DNA of 64,000 bases. Source: Erodium maritimum (lineage: Eukaryota; Streptophyta; Magnoliopsida; Geraniales; Geraniaceae). Within the stretch, counting starts at the first letter, position 1, and every line of letters starts with the position of its first letter. The notes under the pieces were generated by a model. That model had not been told where the DNA came from and made no database searches. It worked only from the letters and a program-made list of their open reading frames with translations. Below, one piece after another: positions 1-10,800 of the stretch. A program made the translations under genes and the position numbers. The stretch is taken from contig OY997593.1 in the NCBI GenBank assembly GCA_963921825.1, forward strand, positions 58,388,039 to 58,452,038, read 5' to 3'.

Positions 1-1331
1 TGTTCAGTACCTTCCTGAAAGCTCGTGCGATCCTCGTGCTGCCATTGCTGGTGCTCATGATGGTAGTGGTAAATGGCTTGGGGGTATCTTTGACAAAGAT
101 AGCTTTATTGAGACACTAGAGGGCTGGGCAAGGACAGTTGTTACAGGAAGGGCAAAGCTCGGAGGAATCCCTGTAGGAGTTGTTGCGGTCGAAACTCAGA
201 CTGTGATGCAAGTCATCCCTGCTGACCCAGGTCAGCCTGATTCCCAAGAAACAGTTGTCCCTCGAGCCGGGCAAGTGTGGTTCCCCGATTCTGCAACCAA
301 AACCGCCCAAGCAGTGATGGATTTCAACAGGGAAGGGCTTCCACTTTTCATTCTTGCCAATTGGAGAGGCTTTTCAGGCGGACAGAAGGATCTTTTTGAA
401 GGGATACTTCAGGCCGGCTCAGCCATTGTTGAGAACCTTAGAAACTACAAGCAGCCTGTTTTTGTGTACATACCCATGATGGGGGAGCTGCGTGGTGGGG
501 CCTGGGTGGTTATTGATAGTCAGATCAATTCGGAACATATTGAAATGTATGCGGACCCAACAGCCAGAGGTAATGTTCTTGAGCCACAAGGGATGATAGA
601 GATCAAGTTTAGGAAGAAAGAGCTGCTGGAATGCATGGGTAGACTTGACCAACAGCTGGTCAGTTTGAAGGCAAAGCTTCAGGAAGCCAAGAGAGGCCTG
701 ACACGGGGAGTGGTGGAATCTCTACAGCAGCAAATCAAAGCCCGTGAGAAGCAACTGTTGCCCGTCTACACTCAGATAGCTACTAAATTTGCAGATCTGC
801 ATGACACATCCCACCGGATGGCTGCCAAAGGAGTGATTAGACAAGTTGTTGACTTTGCCAAATCGCGCTCTTTCTTCACCAGAAGGTTGCGGCGGAGAAT
901 TGGCGAAGAGTCTTTGATCAAAACAATTAGAGAAGCTGCTGGTGACCAGATGTCGCGTGCATCTGCAAAGGACTTGATCAAGAGTTGGTTCATGACCTCC
1001 AGCACTGCACAGGGTAGAGAAGATGCTTGGGCAGATGATGCAGCTTTCATTTCATGGAAAGATGACGCCAGTAACTACGAAGAGCAACTTAAGGAGTTGC
1101 ACTCCCAGAAGGTACTGAAGCAGCTAACAAGTATTGGCGAGTCGGAGTTGGATTTGCAAGCGTTGCCTCAAGGCCTCGCTACCCTTCTAAGCCAGGTTAA
1201 TCGTCAAACCATCATGTCTATTTTTTTTTCACCAGTCCTTGTAGCATGTAAATAACTGTTTGAATCCAATGCAGGTGGACCCAGCAAGTCGGGTGCAGTT
1301 GACTGAAGAAATCCTAAAGATGCTTGGTTGA
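1..1331 (+). CDS. ACC1: Homomeric acetyl-CoA carboxylase, copy 1, C-terminal carboxyltransferase part (5' end outside window)
   Basis: This is the 3' end of a eukaryotic-type multidomain acetyl-CoA carboxylase, which makes malonyl-CoA for fatty-acid elongation and flavonoid synthesis, normally in the plant cytosol. The frame is open from base 2. It starts within the carboxyltransferase domain ([11 protein letters not shown], then [20 protein letters not shown]). The conserved acyl-CoA-binding segment [17 protein letters not shown] and the [16 protein letters not shown] block follow. The reading runs to an intron at 1196-1274 (GT-AG). The last exon, 1275-1331, encodes VDPASRVQLTEEILKMLG and a TGA stop, which matches the usual ACCase C-terminus. 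Reading through the donor instead gives a false extension ending at 1255. About 417 codons of an expected ~2,250-residue protein are visible. It lies upstream of, and in the same orientation as, a second ACCase gene, so the two are tandem duplicates. No defect is visible in this part. Confidence 0.95.
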
Positions 1332-2108
1332 GTAGAATTTGTGTGTAATTTACGCCGGAATTATAGATACAAAACGGTTACTAGATGTGTTAGATCACAC
1401 TGTTCCTCATTGCGTGTGCTAGAATTTTATTTTACTTGATACAGTAAATTATTCACTTGTTTCTTGACAAACTGAAGAAAACTTAATTGCACGCATATAG
1501 CTAATGAAATATACCTAGTAAAAGTTTCCTAACACGACAACAGCAACATTGGCACATTCAAAATCCAATACAAACCGAACCCACCTGCCAAATTATGTAT
1601 GTGACATAAAACTCCAAGCCATTGTGGAGATTTGATGAATCCTTGTAGGCCTGAAATACGTACCATATGTGCACATGGCTATGGTGATCAGACATTGTTC
1701 TTCAGAGGAAACCCTCCGAAATGCAGATGTATGACGATGAAAGACGCCATGTCTTGGTGGGGGAAACGGGTCATTACTGTTGCTGCCACCCGTGCGTCCG
1801 TGATATCCAGTCAACCTCTTCTGTCAGGTACTTTCCTGATTCCTTGAAGAAGTTGCTTATTTTGACATTTGCAGCCAGCTTCCACTAGTAGATGCTGAAT
1901 TTGAAGGCTTTTCAAGTTTTTTTTTGAAATGTCTAGAGGAGAGCAGTTATTCGACTTCACTGCATTGAACTCCTTTAGGTATCTTACTATCAGCACAGGT
2001 GGATAAATAGGAAGATGTGATTAAATCATGTTAAGTGGTTAAGAATTCTCTAAAGATCTTGCTTGTAAAGTATCTTGGAAATAACTTCATACATGATTCA
2101 AGTGCTGA
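1332..2108. other. Intergenic, 3' flank of ACCase copy 1
   Basis: This holds the 3' UTR of copy 1 and A/T-rich spacer. Small ORFs on both strands between about 1590 and 2000 have no family resemblance. Nothing else is recognised. Confidence 0.5.
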
Positions 2109-2712
2109 TTAGAGCACCTCCAGCGGTCGTGTCAGCGGGTTGTTGTAGGTGCTGGCACGGTTGATCGTGTCAAAGGGCGTGTCAGGGGGGCGTGTCAGCG
2201 GATCGTAGAATCCTGCAACGACGCATCGCGTCGTCTCAGCCTCAACGGCTAGTCGGCGGCCCAGTGGGAAGCCGACACGTGTCAGCGCCGATTAAAAAAA
2301 AACCCTACACTTTTCTATAAATTCAGATTCACCCCAAGCAAAAATCCACTCTCTCACTTGTTTCAAGCTCCCTTTCCTCTATTCCTCTCCAAATTCTCTT
2401 GTTTTTTTTTCCTAGTTGTGTATTTTTTTCGATGGAGAATTTTCCAACGGTAGAGGAAATGAAGCAAATGACTCCCAAACAAATAGACGAAGCGATGAGT
2501 AGGCTTGCTGCGACAACGGTAAAAACAATTCGCGATCAAGTGATGTCAGGGATAATGGCAAGGGCTTGGGATGATGATGAGGCCGAGGGCTCAGGGTTGG
2601 CGCTGCGACCAAAGCGGAGAGTGATTGAGTGCAATCGAGAAGATGCACACGAAGGGTTGATCCGTGACTAATTCGCGCCTAGACCGGTGTATAGCGACCA
2701 ACAGTTTCGGCG
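2109..2712 (+). mobile_element. PIF/Harbinger transposon, truncated 5' fragment with start of transposase ORF
   Basis: A TTA triplet (2109-2111) precedes a terminus starting GAGCACCTCCAGCGG, which fits the GAGCA...-type ends of plant PIF/Harbinger elements and their TWA target preference. An ORF opens at 2432 (MENFPTVEEM). It ends in the stretch before the DDE domain of ALP1/HARBI1-like transposases (HEGLIRD, then FAPRPVYSDQQFRR), comparable to the same region of the better preserved element at 36.2-37.6 kb. A TAA replaces the tyrosine codon expected after RD (2669-2671). Similarity stops near 2712 and no matching right terminus was found, so this is a truncated, inactive fragment. Confidence 0.65.
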
Positions 2713-4859
2713 ACAAAACACAAAGGCTCATTGCCCCGGACCTATGCCCGAGTCTCTACCGACTCGAAGTAGAACCCGAAGACCATCAAGCCTATGTCCT
2801 TGATGACTAGACCCATCGTTGGCCGTCCCCAAGCGTTGGTGATGATATGCACAAAGACGTCATTCCGAGGAGGCCTAAGAGCCCAGAGCTTCCCTACCAT
2901 GCCAAACTATTGGTGCGCCATCACCGATCGGTTGACCGGTGAGTACAGAACAAGGACCTCCCTTTTCTCATCATCCTCGTGAGAGCAAGAGGAGATGCAA
3001 TCTTGAAAACTTGTCATGGTTGACACAAACAAGCTCGGCGACACTAGAAACTCTAGAGTTAGGGTTTCCTCCGGCGACAGCATCGTCCCTCGGCGTCGAA
3101 CCATACCTATAGGAATGGTTAGTAAGGACAGGATCATCGGATCCGATCAACATTAGGGAGCGAGAAGCCAGAATGCAGGGGCGCCTCCAACTCCATTCTT
3201 AGATCGTCTTCAACAGGCGCCTTCCCTCGACTAGGGTCCCAATGTAGCGGAGGTAGAGACTCAGGACCGTCTCTGGTAGGAGGCCGGATGACCGATGGCG
3301 GGTTGCGTGGAGCCGAAGTTACGGCTTGAATCTTCACCGGACGGCCTCTCCGTGGTTTCATCAATGGTGGTGCCGACGATTTGGTGAGCCCTGAAGAGAA
3401 CACCACAATTTTCATGGAAGATGGCGGTGGGGGTTCTTCGAAGGCTGGTGGCGATGGAGGAAACAATGGAGGAAGGGCAACTAGGGTCGGCTTCAGCTTC
3501 CTCTTATGTTAGGCCTTTATTGGAGCCTTGAAGGTGAGACCTCAGAAGAAGGGAAAGAGGGTGGAGTTGCAGAGATCTACATGGTAGGGAGCGGTGATGG
3601 GACATGACCAGTTGCATGCTCCGTGATGTCGGCGACGGTGACAAGGATAAAGAGTACCATAAGAAGAGCTAGAGGTAGGATTTTTTCGGGAGATACACTC
3701 GACATCACGAGAAAGAAAAATTTCAGACTAGATTTTGTTTTTTAAAATCATCATTAATTTTGAAACAAGGAAGAGAAATGTTTGAATATATTTATTGATT
3801 TGGTTTCTTGTATTTTTTTGTTAATCATCCTAATTATTCATTTACAAATTTATTTTCATAACTAAATTTATAAACTATGGTGTTTGTAGATTTTTTTATC
3901 TCTCTCGTAACTTGAGACTTACTCTTAGCCCTAGCCGCCTATCTGCGAAATTATGAAGTTTCCCTCTGCTGATTTCGTCGTCGCCTTGTCGACTGTCGTG
4001 GCTACACTTGTCGCTGCTACTGCGTCTGCGGCCTGTACCACCCCTATGGTCACAAGCTCGGTGCAGTCCAATCCCTTGCAGACCGTGTCAGGTGTTGGGG
4101 ATAAGACCCGTCGAAGGAGAAGACCAAAACCATTCGCTCCGAGTTCTTCCTCTTTGCTACCCCCCATACCGTCGATGCTCCTGGTCCTCTCGTCCAGTTT
4201 GGTGCCCTTCTCCATGGGGGTACTCTCTCCTTCGCCTGCTTCGAAGCCGAGACGGGGACGACCAGCGAGACGGACCAACATTGCTTCGTCTCCAAGCAAT
4301 CCATTCCGCCTCCTCACGCGTCGCACCTTGCCCTGAATTTGCCTCCACTCAACCCTATCCTAACGGTCCCTCCACCACACCAGGCCCCCGTTCTGTCTCC
4401 ATCCGTTCCTGGCGGCACGACTCCTAGGGTTGTAGTCCATGTTCTCCAATAGGACTCACCACCTTCGTCTCGTCTATGCGCCTCTATGGCTGTCCCTCTG
4501 CATCGGGACCCGGCGAAATGAAAGGCGCTAATGGATGACCTTCCTCGGACGGTAGTGGAAGCACTAGGGTTGGGCCGTTGTCTCAAGAATCGAGATCGGA
4601 TCCCCCTCATCCCCGCTGGCCTTACGATCCCAGTGGGGTTGGGTCGGGGCCGGTCGCCGAGCCTAGGTCTGGGCCTTACCAGACACCTGCTGCTTTGGGT
4701 CCGGACCTTCATGCCTCTCTGGCAGCTCTCCAAGATGGGTTGTCTTCTTGTTCGGTGGAGGATGAGGAGGAGGCCAAGGTCATCGTGCCGTTATCTTCGG
4801 CCATTTCCACGGCCATTGCTAGGCAACAGTGGGGTATGTTGGGAAACCTCTAGTCGCCG
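2713..4859. other. Non-genic stretch, decayed repeat DNA
   Basis: It contains several short proline/arginine-rich ORFs on both strands (for example 3134-3466 minus, 3953-4336 plus) without recognisable domains, and an A/T-rich gap near 3720-3920. It probably belongs to the decayed retroelement whose gag-like domain follows at 4.9-5.4 kb. No functional gene is supported. Confidence 0.4.
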
Positions 4860-5390
4860 ACACCTCCTCGGAAGGAGGCTTTTCTCCGAATCATCACCAC
4901 CATGTGGGGGCGAGCTGCGGAGGGTCTCGTCGTCAAGGACTTAGGATCAGGCCTCTTTGGTTTCTACTTCCGGTTGTCGGACGCACGTGCATGAGTTCGG
5001 GGTAATGAACCATGTTGCTTCGACGGGCGAGCCCTGCTTCTTGGGGACCTGGATCCCTGCGCCCGGGAACTACATGCCTTGGATCGCATGCAGTTGTGGG
5101 TTCACGCGCGGGGCCTGCCACCTATGGTCCAGACAAAGGCTATGAGGATGTCCATTGGGGACGCGTTGGGTACCTGTGTGGAAGTCCCGAGTGATCTGTG
5201 GGGGATGTGCTCGGGGGGGGGGGGGGGCACTGTTAGGGTCCACTTCTGGCTCATCGAGCGACCACCCCGACGAGGTATGATCCTTCGTTTCAAGGAGTTC
5301 CCTAACCCGATCAAGATCGAGCTAACTTACACCAAGCTCCCAAGTTTCTGTTACAACTGTGGGAGGCTTTGACATATCATCAAGGACTGC
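4860..5390 (+). pseudogene. Decayed DUF4283 / CCHC zinc-knuckle (LINE ORF1- or gag-like) fragment
   Basis: Pieces in different frames together resemble the DUF4283 plus zf-CCHC_4 protein common in plant LINE ORF1s. Near 4917 there is EGLVVKDLGSGLFGFYF. Around 5079 there is LWVHARGLPPM, and from about 5281 LRFKEFPNPIKIELTYTKLP leads into a zinc knuckle. The knuckle is at 5349-5390 (C-x2-C, then H and C at normal spacing), but the glycine codon before the histidine is a TGA stop (5370-5372). A run of 15 G (5213-5227) lies inside the frame. The several frame changes and stop show a long-dead copy. It could equally derive from a DUF4283 host-like gene, but the surrounding repeat DNA favours a LINE. 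Confidence 0.55.
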
Positions 5391-6990
5391 ACATGGGAAG
5401 TCTGAGACACCCCACGATATGACTCCTCTCTTTTCGAATACCTGATGGATAAGCAGGTGAAGCCGTATGCAACAGACTGTAGTGAGTCTTCACAACCACC
5501 CGCCCTGTTAGGCTCCAGGAACGTCTCCCCGGGCACTATACATAAAGGCTCCTTATCTCTAGATAAGAGTCCCCGGGTTTCCACGAGCACTGATCCTAAC
5601 CGTCCTACGGCTCGGGTTAGCACCCGGTTGGTGACCGACCAACTCCTTGGGGTCTCGGTCACTACAATTCAAGCACCCATTTTTGGTGGCTTGAAGATGT
5701 TGGAGCTGGCGCGACTAGAGCGCTTAAGAGGTCTGGAACTGGAGGACCTCGGGATGATCCGGCGAGAACTGGCAAACAGCTCCGCTAGGAGGGATGTTAG
5801 ACCATCTGGGCATCAGGGACTGGCTCTGAGAGGGGTCCATTACTGTTGAAGTCCTTGACCAGTTTTTGGAGCACGAATTTCAGTACCACCTTCTCATCCC
5901 CCGTATTCTCTTATTGCTTACATGGCATCCCAACACCGTCGGTGACAGTTTTAATAATACAAGGATCAGTGAACCATTTGTTCTTTTTCTGTCCGTTTTA
6001 GTAGTCAGGGAACGTATTCCTTGACGCACATCGATGTAATCTCATTTATAATAGTACACTTTCAAAAATCGGGTAGAAAGATAGTGCTTTACTAGGGTTA
6101 GCCGCAACAGACCCCTTAGAGCCCTCTCTCTCGCGCAACAACAGTACGACCATGGCCTTTTCCATGTTCTTGCTCCTCTCTTCCACGCAGACTCTCTACC
6201 GCCCCCTCTCCGACTCCGGGGCATGGCGACTGACTCACCTCGACATCAAACCTTAATGTTGTCTTTTCTGTCGGAGTCTCTGAAGTCGTTGCAGCCGACA
6301 CCGCGTATGTCGTAGGCGCACCGTCGTCGTCGCTCCTGGCTTATGTCCGGAACCACGGTGTTGGCTCCCCTCCGCCAACAACATCGTGTCTCTCGACTTA
6401 TGTCCGACTCATCTCTCCCGCCACAGGCCCGACCTCCTCCCTGACCTCCACCACCGCCCCTGGACCCATCGGGATATCTGAGGTTGCCGTAGCCGCCGCC
6501 TCCCGTCATCGCTATCACCGTTGAGGCCCATCAGCTCCTCCGGTCTCCTCTCCACCTTCCTCCGCCTTCTGTCCTAGCCCATAGGGCATAAATCCAATAC
6601 CGTTAGGGACAATTATTTTATGAAAAGAATTGCGAGTATTTTACATGCTCTATGTCTGTTCTTGGTGGTCAGAGAACCTCTAACACACATTATTATAATT
6701 GAAATAATTGATCAATGAAAACAACTTTCGCTAAAAAAAAATTACACTTTCAAAAAACTATGGCGTTGGTAAATCGAAGATATTTCCATCATGTGCAAGT
6801 AGTTTTTACCTCTCTCTCATTAAATATCTGATCCGTCATAATCTTCGAATAACTCGGAGTAATGGGTGTTGGTGGAGGCCACCACCAAACTCTCATCACA
6901 TGCCGGAGTTTCTGTGTCTCGAGGTAAAAGGGAAGAATTCAATTCCTTCATACGATGGGATGCAATGGTGATGGGTTACTTTGGGCCATC
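5391..6990. other. Non-genic stretch upstream of ACCase copy 2
   Basis: No domain-bearing ORF was found. It includes C/T-rich sequence (6120-6590) flanked by two loosely similar A/T-rich stretches (about 5990-6090 and 6650-6770). Treated as decayed repeat DNA. Confidence 0.4.
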
Positions 6991-7019
6991 GTATTGAATT
7001 ATACGCAATATTAGATATA

Positions 7020-7893
7020 GGGAGAGAGTGAGAGTCAATCAGCTACAGCTACAGAGTCTGAAAATGGGAGTGCAGAGAGAGAAAGGAAGAGGCTGGAGAG
7101 TAGATTGGAACTGCTCTCCTCTGTACACACGATCGAGGGAGAAGAGAAAGGGAGCAGTGTAGCAATGTAAGGTCCCACGTGCAGTTGGGATCAAACTCTC
7201 AAAGACCCAGTTCTTCGATTCCTTTAAATCTTCTTTACCAGCTTCTCTTGATTACCAATGTTTGAGACCCAATTGAAGCTATAATCATCTGACCCCTCTT
7301 TTCAATACTCCACCAGCTGCCTCCTTTTTTGCCTACCCCTGATCAGGTTTGCTGTGTGTTACTCAGCTTCATGAATTTGGCATTGTTTTAATTTTTAATT
7401 TTTTTTATGCTTAGTGCGTTTGGTCTTGAGCATGGTGCTTTGGGATATCCAAAGTTAGTATTTGGTGGTGATTGAGGATATGGATTTACACTTTTTGGGG
7501 GGTTTATAGGGCTGAAAATGTGTGCTTGATTTGGTGTTTAGTGCCCTTTTCATTTTATTTGAGAAGGGTATTCCTCAGTCACTACATCTGGGCTGCTTTT
7601 AGTAAATGGATTTGAAACCTAAGCTTACATACTTGCATGCCAATTGATTTTGTATGTTGGTTTTGGTTATAGAGACCCCCATATGGACATTAGCAACAGT
7701 CAAAAAGTTTTTAGTTTCAAGAAACTAGAACTTATGTCAACTCTTATTTCCTGGCTACCTGGCACAACAGTTGCTGATCGTATAATTTCTCTGCGGGAGT
7801 ATGTTCACAAACATAATGAAGTAGAACCCATTTTATAAATTGAGCATGTAAACATGAATCCTTTGGTTTTGGCTAATTAGCTTTCCCATGCAG
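7020..7893 (+). promoter_or_regulatory. Probable promoter/5' UTR and 5' UTR intron of ACCase copy 2
   Basis: The coding exon is preceded by a splice acceptor (CCCATGCAG, ending 7893) one base before the ATG region, so at least one upstream 5' UTR exon must exist. The purine-rich and C/T-rich stretch at about 7020-7347, ending CCTGATCAG followed by GTTTGCTG, is the best candidate exon/donor. This makes an intron of about 545 bp. A G-box core CACGTG lies at 7176-7181. Exact transcription start and TATA element are not clear. Confidence 0.45.
7684..7838 (+). other. Short ORF (51 codons) inside the presumed 5' UTR intron
   Basis: An ATG at 7684 (CATATGG context) opens an ORF starting MDISNSQKVFSFKKLEL and ending HNEVEPIL. 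It follows an acceptor-like TTATAG. No family is recognised. It could be an alternative 5' exon carrying an upstream ORF, or chance. Confidence 0.15.
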
Positions 7894-7894
7894 C

Positions 7895-10800
7895 ATGTCT
7901 GAAGCACAAAAGAAGCCTTTGATGGCTGGTATTGGGGGATGCAATGGGTACACAAATGAGGTAGTTCCAATCAGGAAGCCAACAGCAATATCTGAAGTTG
8001 GCTCATTCTGCTATGCCCTTGGAGGGAAGAAGCCAATCAATAGCATCTTAATTGCTAACAATGGAATGGCAGCTGTCAAGTTCATTCGCAGCATTAGGAC
8101 TTGGGCATATGAGACTTTTGGGACGGAGAAGGCCATCTTGTTAGTGGCCATGGCCACACCAGAGGACATGAGAATCAATGCAGAGCATATTATAATTGCC
8201 GATCAGTTTGTGGAAGTTCCAGGTGGGACTAACGATAATAACTATGCCAATGTACAGCTGATTCTAGAGGTATGCATGGTAGAACTACATTTCAGTTTTG
8301 TATTCCTTGGATTAGCTTTACTTAGTTCTTTGAAGTGTGTAACAATGGACCGGAGAAGCAAATAAGTCCAGAAGAAACTGTCTAGCTTAAATTGAACTGT
8401 CTTAATTTTTTTGTTCATTTGCTGGCATGTTTTGATCTACTGTAAGTGTTAAATTTATTTGGATGGAGAAGCAAGATTTTTTTTTGCAAGATCGACGTCA
8501 TACACTTAATTGGGTCTCTCAGAATCGGAACAGGGAAAATAGTTCAATTCTAAACATAGAACTTTGACTAAATTCTTAATTTCCATTTTCTTTGTTGTTG
8601 GCTATTTTTCATTTTAGCTGGTTTTGACTAGTTTGTTACAAGTATTTTCAGTAAACTTCTGCAGATGTATTTTATAAACTTGGTAACTGTTGCATGTTCA
8701 GATGGCAGAAAGAACACATGTTGATGCAGTTTGGCCTGGTTGGGGCCATGCATCTGAGAACACGGAGCTTCCTGATGCCTTGGATGTAAATGGTATCGTC
8801 TTTCTTGGGCCTCCATCTATGTCTATGGGAGTATTGGGAGATAAGATTGGTTTGTCACTGATTGCTCAAGCAGCAGAAGTGCCCACCCTCCCATGGAGTG
8901 GTTCTCATGTAAACCGATTCCTTTGGCTCTTTATCTTCCTGTGTTGTTTAATATCTAATACTCTCGGTATATGTCTTCCAGGTTAAAATCTCTCCAGACA
9001 GTTGCTTGATATCAATTCCAGATGAAACATATAGAGAGGCATGTGTTTATACTACAGAAGAAGCAGTTGCAAGCTGTCAAATTGTGGGTTACCCTGCATT
9101 AATCAAGGCTTCCTGGGGTGGTGATGGTAAAGGCACCAGAAAGGTTTGCTTCATGCACAACAACATTGTTTCAAACTGGAACTTCAAATATGCTTTCTAC
9201 ATATCACCCAAGTAGCTCTTACCGCAACTTTCATTTCATTCAAGCAACTATACAAATTCAATCGATCAAGAGCTTGGTGTAGTCCCCATTTATGCCCCAT
9301 CTATTTTGAAAATTGGACTGAATCTTGGTCCTACTTGAAATGTCTAGGTTTGTAATGATAATGAGGTTCGAGCATTTTATAAGCAAGTGCAGAGTGAAGT
9401 CCCAGGCTCACCAATATTCGTAATGAAGCTTGCTCCCCAGGTAAGACCATCAATTGAAGTAAATTTGGTGCAACTATTAGTGTTAAGGGCTTATTCTGAT
9501 TTAGTAACTGGTTATATAATCAGAACCGGCATTTAGAAGTACAGTTGATCTGTGACCAGTATGGAAATGTTGCAGCACTGCATAGCCAAGATTGCAGTGT
9601 TCAGAGGCGGCACCAAAAGGTAAGGTCACAGAATGGGTGCTAAATATAGTTTTGTCTTTTTCTGTATGCAGTGATTTCTTGTTTATTGTGGATCTCATGA
9701 CTTGTATGTCGAATAGGTTATTGATGAAGGTCCAATAACTGTTGTACCACTGGAGACGGTGAAAAAGATGGAGCAAGCAGCCAGAAGGTTGGCTAGATGT
9801 GTGAATTTTGTTGGAGCAGCTACTCTTGAGTATTTGTACATCATAGACACTGGAGAGTACTATTTCTTAGAATTAATTCCTCATCTGCAGGTATGCGATA
9901 TTGCTAATAATCTACCTTTTCCAGTCAATGCCATATGCATTATACCTACTTGTTGTTACTTCATGTTCTTCACGTCCTCATCTGTGTTTGGCACACTAGT
10001 GCTATACTATTATATGGTATTCAACTTGTATACTTGAAGTGGATACAAAAGCTTAAGGTGCTTTGGATATTGTTATATGTATACAGGCGGCTTGCTTGGT
10101 TTGTTTTTTTGTTTTATCTGATATAAATGCATAATATTGTGAGTGCTTGCCTACTTCTTTCCTGGATAAGGTATGTTGTCTTTCTGAACGTCTTACTTTA
10201 TCATATAGGTTCAGCACCCTGTCACTGAATGGATTGCAGAAATAAATCTGCCAGCAGCACAAGTTGCAGTTGGGATGGGCATTCCTCTTTGGCAAATTCC
10301 TGGTATGATCTCATAAATAGTCTGAATTTCTTCTATTACTAATCTTTGGATCATTACATTCCTGTCTTAATTTTTACAGTATTTGTATTTGCATGCATTT
10401 ACTTGAACAGAGATAAGGCGATTTTATGGGATGGAACATGGTGGAGGGTATCATGGTTGGAGGAAAACATCAGCTCTTGCAAAGTCTTTTGATTTTGACA
10501 AGGCAGAGTCCATAAGGCCTAAAGGACATTGTGTAGCTGTGAGAATAACAAGTGATGATCCAGATGATAGTTTTACACCTACTAGTGGAAAAGTGCAGGT
10601 TCGATTAAAAAGATCCAAACACAATCTCATGTCAAGTGTTCATTCCAGATATTCTGATGAATCTTATTTACTTACAGGAGTTGAGCTTCAACGGCAAGCC
10701 AAATGTATGGGCTTACTTTTCTGTGAAGGTAATTGCTTTTTTTTTTATCATATAAAGATAGGTTCTCCGATTTTCTAAACTAATTGATGTCCAACAATAT

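Noticed and set aside
5213-5227. Run of 15 G as a possible G-quadruplex element
   Set aside because: A single homopolymer in a dead retroelement, prone to sequencing error; no other support.
5990-6780. Two loosely similar stretches that might be LTRs of a small element
   Set aside because: Similarity is short and A/T-rich; no TG/CA ends, primer site or target duplication found.
7894-8269. Plastid transit peptide on ACCase copy 2
   Set aside because: Only about 35 residues precede the conserved BC start and they lack a clear serine-rich basic leader; the acceptor lies one base before the ATG codon.
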